DNA of 64,000 nucleotides, taken from the NCBI GenBank assembly GCA_019117125.1, contig DXAL01000030.1, positions 53,403 through 117,402 on the forward strand, given 5' to 3'. The translations under genes and the position numbers were made by a program. The stretch is from Candidatus Mediterraneibacter merdipullorum. Lineage in GTDB: Bacteria > Bacillota > Clostridia > Lachnospirales > Lachnospiraceae. Of this stretch, positions 43,338-51,330 are shown piece by piece. Numbering within the stretch: position 1 is the stretch's first letter; every line of letters begins with the position of its first letter. The notes beneath the pieces were generated by a model. The model was not told the origin of the DNA. It saw nothing but the letters and a program-made list of their open reading frames with translations, and did no database searches.

Positions 43338-43721
43338 ATGCACGAACTGAGTATCACCGAACATCTTCTTGCGGACTGCATCCGGGAAGCCGAAGCGATG
43401 AACGCTTCGCGCATCCGCACCATCCGGCTGTGCATCGGGCAGCTGCGGGGCATCGTCCCCGAGTGCATCCAGATTTATCTGGACATGCTGGCGGAAGGGA
43501 CCATCGCCGAGGGCGCACGGATTGAATCCGAGACGCCGCCTGTGCGGGTCCGCTGTCTGGACTGCGGGCAGGACGGCGATATCACGCCCCATCATCTGGA
43601 ATGTCCCCACTGCGGGAGCCTGCGGCTCAGGCTTCTGTCCGGAAAAGAATTTTATATCAAGAGTCTGGAGGTAGACGTGAATGGAAATAAAAGTACTGCA
43701 TCAGCTGATGGACTGGAATGA
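43338..43721 (+). CDS. hypA: Hydrogenase nickel incorporation protein HypA
   Basis: The start is set at ATG 43338 (MHELSITEHLL) because HypA requires His2 for nickel, and GGGAAAGGA precedes it; the track start at 43254 is too early. The 127-residue protein has a C-terminal zinc site CLDCGQ...CPHCGS. With HypB it delivers nickel to EchE. It is the first gene of hypABFCDE, divergent from ech. Confidence 0.94.
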   Translation: MHELSITEHLLADCIREAEAMNASRIRTIRLCIGQLRGIVPECIQIYLDMLAEGTIAEGARIESETPPVRVRCLDCGQDGDITPHHLECPHCGSLRLRLLSGKEFYIKSLEVDVNGNKSTASADGLE

Positions 43722-44337
43722 AGACGTGAGTGAGGAAGTAAAAGCCACCCTGGCAGAGCACCGCATCTGCATGGTGAATGTGATGGGAAGCCCGGGCGCG
43801 GGAAAGACCAGCCTCATCACTTCCCTCATCAGCCGTCTCAAAGAAAACTGGCGCATCGGCGTCATTGAAGGCGATATCGCCGGACAGGTAGATGCGGAGC
43901 GCATCGCGGCTCTGGATATCCCGGCGGTCCAGCTCAACACCGACGGCGCCTGCCATATCGAGGCGATGAGCATCCGGCACATCCTGCCTGAACTGCCCCT
44001 CGACGACCTGGATGTGATTTTCGTGGAAAACATCGGAAACCTCGTATGCCCCGCGGAATTCCGCATCGGTGAGTCCCTGCGCATCACGATATTAAGCGTA
44101 CCCGAAGGGGATGACAAAGTGGAGAAATATCCGCTGATGTTTACGGATACGGACTGCCTCGTGCTGAACAAATACGATATGATGCCCTACTTCGATTTTG
44201 ACGAAGCGCGGGTGCGCGCAAATTATGAGACCGTAAATCCGGGAGCGCCGCTGTTCCCGGTCAGCAGCCGGACCGGGGACGGTCTGCAAAAGCTCGCCGC
44301 ATTTCTCGAAGAACATATCCGGAGCGCGGCATCATGA
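43681..44337 (+). CDS. hypB: Hydrogenase nickel incorporation GTPase HypB
   Basis: The 218-residue G3E-type GTPase has the P-loop GSPGAGKTSL (about 37-46), the metal site DGACHIEAM with Cys-His and GNLVCPAEF, and the specificity motif NKYD. There is no His-rich N-terminal tail. It starts inside the end of hypA (41-bp overlap) and overlaps hypF by 4 bp, indicating tight coupling. Confidence 0.95.
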   Translation: MEIKVLHQLMDWNEDVSEEVKATLAEHRICMVNVMGSPGAGKTSLITSLISRLKENWRIGVIEGDIAGQVDAERIAALDIPAVQLNTDGACHIEAMSIRHILPELPLDDLDVIFVENIGNLVCPAEFRIGESLRITILSVPEGDDKVEKYPLMFTDTDCLVLNKYDMMPYFDFDEARVRANYETVNPGAPLFPVSSRTGDGLQKLAAFLEEHIRSAAS

Positions 44338-46844
44338 ACCGTCCACGCCCGCAGACGGAACACCAGGCCGGATACCGGCAGGTCCGCCTCGAAGTCAACG
44401 GCATCGTCCAGGGCGTCGGATTCCGCCCCTTCCTCCACCGGATTGCCGGACAGCACCGCATCACCGGGTGGGTGCGCAACACATCCGCAGGGCTGGAGGG
44501 CATCCTGGAAGGGACGCCGACAGACCTGGATGACTTCCTCCGGACGGTCCGGACTTGCCCGCCGCCCATGGCGCAGATAGAATCCCTCCGGACCACAGCC
44601 GACGGCTCCGGCAGCTCCCGCTGTTTTTCCGGATTCGTCATCCGCGACAGCCGCATCCGTTCCGGCGCCACGCTCATCTCACCGGACAGCGCCATGTGCC
44701 CGGACTGCGAAGCCGAACTGTATGACCGCACAGACCGCAGATACCGCTATCCCTTTATCAACTGTACGAACTGCGGTCCCCGGTATACAATTATCCGGGC
44801 GCTCCCCTACGACCGGGAGCGCACCGTGATGGCGGAGTTCGCCATGTGCCCGGACTGTGAAGCCGAATACCATGACATTTCCAACCGGCGCTATCACGCC
44901 CAGCCGGACTGCTGCGGAACATGCGGACCGCAGATATCCTATGTTCCGGCGGACCGCCCGGTCCAGAGCGGCAGTCTGACTCCGGCAGAACTTTCGTCCA
45001 CAGAGGACGCGCTCCGGCGCGCCCAGGAGCTTCTCGCCTCCGGCGGCATCCTCGCGGTCAAAGGCATCGGCGGCATCCATCTCGCCTGCAGCGCCCTGGA
45101 TGCATCTGCCGTACAGCGCCTGCGCCTGCGCAAGCACCGGGCGGAAAAGCCGCTTGCACTCATGTGCCGGTCCATGGACGCGCTCCGGCGCATCTGCGAA
45201 GTCACCCCGGCGGAAGAACGGCTTCTGACCGGACCGGAGCGCCCCATCGTCCTGCTGAAGAAAAAGGACTTCCGAAACCCGCAGGAAATACCAGGCGGTC
45301 CGGAAGAACGTCTAAAAAAAGCCCTGGACGCCCTCAGCTTCAGCCCCAGGCTCGGAGTCATGCTCCCCTACACGCCGCTGCACACTCTGCTTGCAGACGG
45401 CGCCTACGGCGGTCCGGATATCCTTGTGATGACAAGCGGGAACCTCTCCGGATGCCCGGTCTTGACAGACAACGGGGACGCCCTGCGCCTCCTTTCCGGC
45501 GTGGCGGACGGCTTTCTCCTGCACAACCGGAGGATTGAGAACCGCTGCGATGATTCCCTCGTAATGGAATGGCAGGGCGCGCCCTACTTCCTGCGCAGGA
45601 GCAGGGGGTATGCGCCTGCACCCGTCACGCTGGAAGGGGCGGACGGCATCTTCGCCCTCGGCGCGGAGCAGAAAGCGTCTTTCGCTCTGGGAAGAGAGTC
45701 CCATGTATTTTTAAGCCCCTACATCGGGGACCTGAAAAACGCGGAAACTTTTGAACATTATGAGAACGCGCTCCGAACATACGAGCGGCTCTTCCGTCTG
45801 AAGCCTGCGCTCTACGTCTGCGACCTCCATCCGGATTACCTGTCCTCGCAGGAAGCCGCAGGGCGAAGCGCATCCGAAGGCATGCCCCTTCTCCGGGTGC
45901 AGCACCACTGGGCGCACATGGCGTCCTGCATGGCGGACAATCATCTGGACACCCCGTGCTTTGGCATCATCTGGGACGGCACCGGACTTGGGACAGACGG
46001 CGCCATCTGGGGCGGCGAATTCCTGAAAGGGGACTTTTCCTCGTTCCGGCGGGCAGGCTCCATCCGCCCCGTCCTGCTGCCCGGCGGCGACCGGGCTGTC
46101 CGGGAGATTGGGAGGACTGCCCTCGCCCTCATCACAGACGCTTTCCGGGACTCCCCGAAAGAGCGGGACAGCGCCCTTGCCCTTGTCCCCCTTGAACCTC
46201 AGAAACGCCGGATGCTCTCCGCCCTTCTGGACGGATCTGCGCAGGCAGCCCCGAAAGCCAGCAGCATCGGCAGGCTCTTTGACGGCGTATGCGCTCTCCT
46301 GCTTGGGAAAGCAGAGGCAGATTACGAAGGGGAAGGGGCAGCGCTTGTGGAAGCCCGTTCCCCGGCAGAGACGCCCGACGAAGCCTGTTCTCCGGCGGAG
46401 ATGCCCGGCGAAGCCGCGCCGTCTGCTCCTTGCTGGGACAGGATGCACCAGCTTGCCTTCCCCCTTCATTTTTATGAGGAGGACGGCATGCGCGTCTTCG
46501 ATACGCGCCCGATGATGCGCGCCCTTGCGGCGGAACTGCAGAAAGGAACGGATACCGGTCATCTGGCGTTTCGTTTCCTGTCCACACTGGTCTGCATGGC
46601 AGCCGGTCAGTGCATGGAGCTCAATCCGGAGAAGCTCCCCGTCGTTTTATCCGGGGGAGTGTTTCAGAACCGCTTCCTCCTCCACGGCGTCACCGCCCTG
46701 CTGGAAGAGAAAGGATTCACCGTATATACGCACCACCGCGTATCCACAAACGACGAGGGCGTCTGTCTCGGACAGCTCGCCGTCGCACGCAAGAAAAGGA
46801 GTATGAAGAACTATGTGTCTGGCAATGCCCATGAAAATCCATAA
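44334..46844 (+). CDS. hypF: Carbamoyltransferase HypF
   Basis: The 836-residue protein makes the CN ligands of the NiFe site from carbamoyl phosphate. In order there are an acylphosphatase domain (about 18-100; EVNGIVQGVGFRPFLHR), two zinc fingers (CPDCEAELYD...CTNCGP; CPDCEAEYHD...CGTCGP), a YrdC domain (about 215-390; GGILAVKGIGGIHLACSA) and a Kae1-like domain with QHHWAHMASCMADN and GVFQNRFLL. A 30-bp tandem repeat coding S-P-A-E-x-P-x-E-A adds a linker near residues 672-700, absent in most HypF. The length is slightly above the usual 750-780. Confidence 0.95.
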   Translation: MNRPRPQTEHQAGYRQVRLEVNGIVQGVGFRPFLHRIAGQHRITGWVRNTSAGLEGILEGTPTDLDDFLRTVRTCPPPMAQIESLRTTADGSGSSRCFSGFVIRDSRIRSGATLISPDSAMCPDCEAELYDRTDRRYRYPFINCTNCGPRYTIIRALPYDRERTVMAEFAMCPDCEAEYHDISNRRYHAQPDCCGTCGPQISYVPADRPVQSGSLTPAELSSTEDALRRAQELLASGGILAVKGIGGIHLACSALDASAVQRLRLRKHRAEKPLALMCRSMDALRRICEVTPAEERLLTGPERPIVLLKKKDFRNPQEIPGGPEERLKKALDALSFSPRLGVMLPYTPLHTLLADGAYGGPDILVMTSGNLSGCPVLTDNGDALRLLSGVADGFLLHNRRIENRCDDSLVMEWQGAPYFLRRSRGYAPAPVTLEGADGIFALGAEQKASFALGRESHVFLSPYIGDLKNAETFEHYENALRTYERLFRLKPALYVCDLHPDYLSSQEAAGRSASEGMPLLRVQHHWAHMASCMADNHLDTPCFGIIWDGTGLGTDGAIWGGEFLKGDFSSFRRAGSIRPVLLPGGDRAVREIGRTALALITDAFRDSPKERDSALALVPLEPQKRRMLSALLDGSAQAAPKASSIGRLFDGVCALLLGKAEADYEGEGAALVEARSPAETPDEACSPAEMPGEAAPSAPCWDRMHQLAFPLHFYEEDGMRVFDTRPMMRALAAELQKGTDTGHLAFRFLSTLVCMAAGQCMELNPEKLPVVLSGGVFQNRFLLHGVTALLEEKGFTVYTHHRVSTNDEGVCLGQLAVARKKRSMKNYVSGNAHENP
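46350..46420. repeat. 30-bp tandem repeat inside hypF
   Basis: Copies at 46350-46379 and 46380-46409, plus a partial third from 46410, each begin GAAGCC. The exact 30-bp period keeps the frame, as in spoIIR. Confidence 0.8.
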
Positions 46845-47031
46845 AATAGACGGTTCCCTGGCGAAGTGCGAAGCCGGGGGACTGACCCAGGACATCCGCA
46901 TCGATTTCATCACGGACGCGCGCCCCGGCGACTATGTGATGGTCCACGCCGGATTTGCCATCGAAAAAATGTCAGAAAAGGAAGCGTTGGAAAATATGGA
47001 GCTCCTGGAGGAAATCAAACATGCTTTATGA
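46813..47031 (+). CDS. hypC: Hydrogenase assembly chaperone HypC
   Basis: The 72-residue protein begins MCLAMPMKI, with the essential Cys2 of the HypC/HupF family, then GGLTQDIRIDFITDARPGDYVMVHAGFAIEKM. With HypD it carries the Fe(CN)2CO unit to the large subunit. It overlaps hypF by 32 bp and hypD by 11 bp. Confidence 0.95.
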   Translation: MCLAMPMKIHKIDGSLAKCEAGGLTQDIRIDFITDARPGDYVMVHAGFAIEKMSEKEALENMELLEEIKHAL

Positions 47032-48112
47032 CAGCTACTTCAAAAATCCCGGAGACGTCGGACCGCTTCTTGATAAGATTGCAGAATACGGCAGACGCAC
47101 CGGACCAGTCCGTCTCATGGAAATCTGCGGCACCCACACCATGGCGATTGCCCGCAGCGGACTTCGCAGCATTCTCCCGGAGACCGTCACCCTTCTCTCC
47201 GGTCCCGGCTGCCCGGTCTGCGTCACGCCCGCAAATGTCATCGACATGATACTCCGCCTGTCCCAGGAGCCCGGCGTCCTCATCGCAAGCTACGGAGACC
47301 TTCTGAGAGTTCCCGGCTCCACCCGGGGCGACAGCCTTTTAAAACGCCGGTCCGAAGGCGGACACGTGGAGTCGGTCTATTCTCCCATGGACGCCATCCG
47401 GCTCGCGGAAGCGCACCCGGATGCCGAAGTCGTCTTCCTGGGCGTCGGCTTTGAGACTACCGCCCCCGGGACAGCTGCCTGCATCCTGGAAGCCGCATCC
47501 AGAAAACTTCCGAATTTCTCCGTCCTCTGTCTTTTAAAGCGGACTGAACCTGCGATACGCTCTCTCATCGAATCGGAAGATTTCGCGGTGGACGGTTTTC
47601 TCTGCCCGGGACATGTGGCAGCCATCATCGGTTCAGACGGTTTTTCCTTTCTGCCAAAGGACTACCGCCTGCCCGGCATCGTCGCCGGATTCGAGCCGGC
47701 TGACCTGCTCTGCTCCATACTGGAGCTCACGAAGATGATTGCAGACAAAAGCCCTGCCCTGAAAAATGAATACACGCGGCTCGTCCGCAAAGGGGGCAAT
47801 CCGGCAGCGCTCTCGCTCATGGAAAACGTATTCCGCCCCGCGCCGTCTGACTGGCGGGGACTCGGTCACATCGAAAACAGTGGTTACGCCATACGAAGCG
47901 AGTATGCGCCGTGGGACGCGGTGGAGAAATTCGCGCTCCGCCCGTCCGCAGAACAGGAAATCCCCGGCTGCCGGTGCGCCCAGGTCATCCGTGGCGTCCT
48001 GCCCCCGACCGGATGCCCCCTGTTTCGCACGGCATGCTCTCCGGAAAACCCGGTCGGACCATGCATGGTATCCGGCGAAGGCGCCTGCGCTGCGGCTTAT
48101 CAATACGGATGA
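47021..48112 (+). CDS. hypD: Hydrogenase maturation factor HypD
   Basis: The start is the ATG at 47021 (MLYDSYFKNPGDV), inside the hypC end; the track start is 22 codons too early. The 363-residue protein has the CGTH motif (MEICGTHTMAI), LLSGPGCPVCVTP, GVGFETTAPGTA and the C-terminal Cys set for its [4Fe-4S] cluster. It is the scaffold on which the Fe(CN)2CO centre is built. Confidence 0.95.
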   Translation: MLYDSYFKNPGDVGPLLDKIAEYGRRTGPVRLMEICGTHTMAIARSGLRSILPETVTLLSGPGCPVCVTPANVIDMILRLSQEPGVLIASYGDLLRVPGSTRGDSLLKRRSEGGHVESVYSPMDAIRLAEAHPDAEVVFLGVGFETTAPGTAACILEAASRKLPNFSVLCLLKRTEPAIRSLIESEDFAVDGFLCPGHVAAIIGSDGFSFLPKDYRLPGIVAGFEPADLLCSILELTKMIADKSPALKNEYTRLVRKGGNPAALSLMENVFRPAPSDWRGLGHIENSGYAIRSEYAPWDAVEKFALRPSAEQEIPGCRCAQVIRGVLPPTGCPLFRTACSPENPVGPCMVSGEGACAAAYQYG

Positions 48113-48173
48113 ACCTGTATCTGTCCGGCGCATCCTGTCCGGAAATAAAGGAACCGAATGGAAGGAGCCCACT

Positions 48174-48212
48174 GAAAGGAATCAACGAAAGGAAATCAAC
48201 TGAAAGGAATCA
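48174..48212 (+). repeat. Threefold AAAGGA repeat before hypE
   Basis: GAAAGGAATCAA-like units begin at 48174, 48187 and 48202 within the 106-bp hypD-hypE gap. Each contains a Shine-Dalgarno-like AAAGGA. The last is closest to the hypE ATG at 48219 and likely serves it; the others may be slippage copies. Confidence 0.6.
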
Positions 48213-48218
48213 AGATAC

Positions 48219-49301
48219 ATGACGGAATATAAAATCGGCGACAGCCGCATCACCCTCGACTACGGGAGCGGCGGTCTGAAGACATCCGAGCTCATCGAAT
48301 CCATCCTGCTGCCCGCATTTGACAACAGCGCCCTGTCCCGGCTGGGGGACGGCGCCGTCCTTCCCGGCAGTGAGAAACTGGTATTTTCCACCGACAGCTT
48401 CGTCGTCTCCCCGTGGCGCTTCCCGGGCGGGAACATCGGAAGCCTGTCTGTGTGCGGGACAGTAAATGATATCTGCATGGCAGGGGGATTGCCAAAATAC
48501 CTGAGTCTGTCCTTCATCATTGAAGAAGGATTTTCCTTTTCCGACTTTGAGGAAATCGTCGACTCCATCGCGGAAGAAGCCCGCTCCTGCGGGGTATCCG
48601 TCGTGACCGGCGACACAAAAGTCGTAGACGCCGGGAAAGGCGACGGCATCTATATCAATACCGCCGGCATCGGATTTCAGAGGGCGGCGCTCCCCGGCAG
48701 GGAAGCCATCCGTCCCGGAGATGCCGTGCTCATAAGCGGCACCGTCGGCTGTCACGGGGCTGCGGTCATGATGGCGCGCTCCGGACTGCTCCAGCCCGGC
48801 AGCCCTCTTGTCTCGGACTGCATGCCGCTGCATCAGGTCAGCGCCGCCGCCCTTGACGCCGCAGGCATGGACGCCACAGGCACGTACAGCGCAGATGCCG
48901 GTACAGACTCCACCGGGGACACCGCGCCCATCCGCATCTTAAGAGACCCCACCAGAGGCGGGGTTGCCACTACCTTAAATGAATTTACCGAAGGCATGCC
49001 CTTCTCCATTGAACTCGATGAGACTTCCCTGCCGGCAAACCCGGCAGTCGAAGCAGCCTGCGACATGCTGGGGCTCGACCCTCTCTACTGCGCATGCGAA
49101 GGGCGCATGCTCGTCGTCTGCGCTCCCGACGCAGCGGAAAAAATCCTCGCCGCAGTCCGGAACATCCCCGGCGGGGAGAACGCCGCACAGATTGGCACTG
49201 TCACCGAAGACATGCCCGGAAAAGTCCTGCTCAGGACCCCCATCGGCGGCAGACGAATCCTCTCCAAACTCAGCGGCATACAACTCCCGAGGATATGCTA
49301 A
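48219..49301 (+). CDS. hypE: Hydrogenase maturation factor HypE
   Basis: The 360-residue PurM-like protein has the N-terminal ITLDYGSGGLKTSELI and FSTDSFVVSPWRFPGG, TGDTKVVDAG, RDPTRGGVATTLNEF, and ends in PRIC, the C-terminal Cys converted to thiocyanate during CN ligand synthesis with HypF. A short Thr/Ala/Gly insert (about 214-230) is unusual. It is the last gene of the operon. Confidence 0.95.
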   Translation: MTEYKIGDSRITLDYGSGGLKTSELIESILLPAFDNSALSRLGDGAVLPGSEKLVFSTDSFVVSPWRFPGGNIGSLSVCGTVNDICMAGGLPKYLSLSFIIEEGFSFSDFEEIVDSIAEEARSCGVSVVTGDTKVVDAGKGDGIYINTAGIGFQRAALPGREAIRPGDAVLISGTVGCHGAAVMMARSGLLQPGSPLVSDCMPLHQVSAAALDAAGMDATGTYSADAGTDSTGDTAPIRILRDPTRGGVATTLNEFTEGMPFSIELDETSLPANPAVEAACDMLGLDPLYCACEGRMLVVCAPDAAEKILAAVRNIPGGENAAQIGTVTEDMPGKVLLRTPIGGRRILSKLSGIQLPRIC

Positions 49302-49308
49302 CCAGTCT

Positions 49309-49663
49309 GCCATGCAGTAGGAATTGATGGGATTGGATATACAAGCTTGCTTGTATATATCCAATAACAGCAATTCCGCTATATGGCGCACGCCATACAG
49401 TGAGAATGGGCGCAGCACATTCGAGCTGCTGCATGGCGCACGGACGACCTGAATACGCCATGCAGTAGGATTGCGAAAGCTGCCATGTAAGCTTGCTTAC
49501 ATATGGCAGTTTGCGATGATTTTGATATATGGCGTACGCCATACAGTGAGAAGCTGCCTACGCGGCAGGTTCGAGCTGCTGCATGGCGCACGGACGACCT
49601 GAATACGCCATGCAGTAGGATTGCGGAAGCTGCCTACGCGGCAGGTTCGAGCTACTGCATGGC
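49309..49663. repeat. Palindromic tandem repeat cluster
   Basis: In the 454-bp gap between hypE and ATPase copy 4, GCCATGCAGTAG starts units at 49309, 49457 and 49607 (about 150-bp period). The array closes with the reverse complement CTACTGCATGGC at 49652-49663. Each unit contains perfect or near-perfect hairpins: TTGGATATACAAGC/GCTTGTATATATCCAA near 49335, CTGCCATGTAAGC/GCTTACATATGGCAG near 49490, the palindrome ATGGCGTACGCCAT near 49530, and CTGCC-tacgc-GGCAG copies near 49553 and 49629. No convincing ORF lies here. Confidence 0.85.
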
Positions 49664-49755
49664 TTAAGTTCACCATTCAACGCAAGTTTACTTGCATGTG
49701 ACAGCCAGTGGTAATCCCGATATATCGCGCACGAACGACTCAAAACCATACATCC

Positions 49756-51084
49756 TCACAGAAACGCCGCCATATACACCGGAAGCATAAACACATCTTT
49801 CTCTTTCTGCATATCTTTTGTATATACCAGGTATTTTTCGCCAATACGCTCCGAATATTTTTCTGAAAAATTATCAAGAGAAGCATGCGTTTTATAGCCG
49901 GATGATTTCACCTCAATCGGGCATATCTTATTCTTTCTCGCCAGAATAAAATCAATCTCATAATTATGCTTTGTTTTTTTATTAAGGAAGGTATGATAAA
50001 ACAGTTCATTTCCATTTGTCGCCAGCATCTGCGCCACTACATTTTCATACAAATACCCGAGATTTACACCGAGTTTATCATTCAGCAGTTTCTCATAGAT
50101 GATATTTTCTGTGTAATCTTTATCTTTAAATACCAGCGTCGTAAACAAGCCTGTATCCGCCAGAAACAGTTTAAACTTTGACAAATCCTTGTGATTTGAC
50201 ATACCAGCATTCGGGTCATTCACATGATAGGCAACAAGAACAGTCCCCGAATCTTTCATTTCGGCGACAAGTTCCAGAATATGTTCTGCCCTGCCATTAG
50301 GTAAAACGCCGGACACCTGATATCTCGATGCATTTTTATTCAACTGCGCCGGAATTGCATCAAAAAGCTCTGATACTCTTCCTGTCGGGTCTATTTTTTT
50401 GAAATCATCCTCGTACAGATTCAGGATATCTCTCTTTACTGCATCCACCATCCTGAAATTATTTGTCCGGAGATATTCATCTACTGCCTGGGGCATCCCG
50501 CCCACCAGCATATACAACCGGAAGCTCCGCATCATTTTCCGATTCACCGCTTCTCCCAGCGGCTTCTCCGCCTCATATGCGTGTTGTAATAATCTCATTG
50601 TCGTTCCGTCGCCGACCGCCCAGAGAAATTCTTCATAATCCATCGGATACATGCGGATTTTTCGCTCTTCACTTGGAATAAGGATATCCTTTACATTTTT
50701 CCGGATGGAAATCAGGGAGCCCGTTTCTATATAATCATATCTTCCATCTTTGACGAGCGCTTTAATCGCCTGCCGCGCCAGCGGAAATAACTGTACCTCA
50801 TCAAAAACGATAAGAGAGTCTCTTTCTGTCAGGTCCGTTTTATACTGAAGCTGCAGCTGCAGGAAAAAATAGTTCAAATCTGATAAATCCTCAAACAGTT
50901 CTTTAACTGCTGAAGGCGCAATGGAAAAATCAATCATAATATAACTTGCATACTCGCGTCTTCCGAATTCTTCCACAACTGTAGATTTTCCCACACGCCG
51001 CGCACCTTCAATCAGCAGCGCTGTCCTCCCTCCGGATTCCTGTTTCCATTGAAGCAGTTTTTCATATATCTTTCTTTTAAACAT
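49756..51084 (-). CDS. Solo AAA ATPase with DUF4143 domain (copy 4)
   Basis: The start is set at the ATG ending at 51084 (MFKRKIYEKLLQW), after AAAGGAG; the track start is three codons earlier at the ribosome-binding site itself. The 442-residue protein has Walker A GARRVGKS (about 24-31), Walker B LIVFDEVQLF, and LIPSEERKIRMYPMDYEEFLWA. The C-terminal YEIDFILARKN...CPIEVKSSG has the D...E-x-K pattern of PD-(D/E)XK folds. It is closely similar to copy 3 along the whole protein. It is flanked by a 33-bp-spaced repeat array on the promoter side and a palindromic cluster on the stop side. Function is unknown. Confidence 0.86.
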   Translation of the reverse strand: MFKRKIYEKLLQWKQESGGRTALLIEGARRVGKSTVVEEFGRREYASYIMIDFSIAPSAVKELFEDLSDLNYFFLQLQLQYKTDLTERDSLIVFDEVQLFPLARQAIKALVKDGRYDYIETGSLISIRKNVKDILIPSEERKIRMYPMDYEEFLWAVGDGTTMRLLQHAYEAEKPLGEAVNRKMMRSFRLYMLVGGMPQAVDEYLRTNNFRMVDAVKRDILNLYEDDFKKIDPTGRVSELFDAIPAQLNKNASRYQVSGVLPNGRAEHILELVAEMKDSGTVLVAYHVNDPNAGMSNHKDLSKFKLFLADTGLFTTLVFKDKDYTENIIYEKLLNDKLGVNLGYLYENVVAQMLATNGNELFYHTFLNKKTKHNYEIDFILARKNKICPIEVKSSGYKTHASLDNFSEKYSERIGEKYLVYTKDMQKEKDVFMLPVYMAAFL

Positions 51085-51105
51085 GATAAGCATCTCCTTT
51101 TCCTT

Positions 51106-51134
51106 ATCATACCCAAAATCGTCGTTTTTATCAA
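51106..51134 (-). promoter_or_regulatory. Promoter of ATPase copy 4
   Basis: On the minus strand TTGATA (51134-51129), a 17-nt spacer and TATGAT (51111-51106) lie about 20 bp before the start codon. The first 33-bp-spaced repeat fills the spacer. Confidence 0.6.
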
Positions 51135-51222
51135 CCGCATTTTTAACAAAATCGTCATTTTTATTTTTGCATTTTCCTACAAAATCGTCATTTTTATTTT
51201 CCTCGTTTTACACAAAATCGTC
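51114..51222. repeat. Four direct repeats at 33-bp spacing before ATPase copy 4
   Basis: CAAAATCGTC begins at 51114, 51147, 51180 and 51213, each exactly 33 bp apart and mostly followed by (A/G/C)TTTTT. One copy is between the -35 and -10 boxes and the other three extend upstream. This has the same spacing as the array before copy 3 but a different core sequence. Confidence 0.9.
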
Positions 51223-51265
51223 CTTTTTGCATTCACTGTACGCACCCGCGCTGCAGACAGCCCGC

Positions 51266-51296
51266 AAAAAGGCGGCCGACCCAGCCGGTCAGCCGC
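51266..51296 (-). terminator. Terminator after the alpha-xylosidase gene
   Basis: On the minus strand GCGGCTGACC / GGGTCGGCCGC is followed by CTTTTTG, about 35 bp beyond the stop codon. Confidence 0.7.
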
Positions 51297-51330
51297 TCCA
51301 TCATACCTTTCCTGAACAGTCCTTCACTGA

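Noticed and set aside
48975-49749. Minus-strand ORFs of 60-147 residues over the palindromic cluster and hypE end (for example 49270..49542 and 49379..49591)
   Set aside because: They are translations of the repeat units, share the same repeated phrases in different frames, lack ribosome-binding sites and mostly overlap hypE or each other.
49302-49755. Insertion sequence remnant
   Set aside because: No transposase coding trace or clear target duplication; the palindromic units fit a repeat array better.
51114-51222. CRISPR array
   Set aside because: The repeats are only about 10 bp, spacing is strict but spacers are short and low-complexity, and no cas genes are present.
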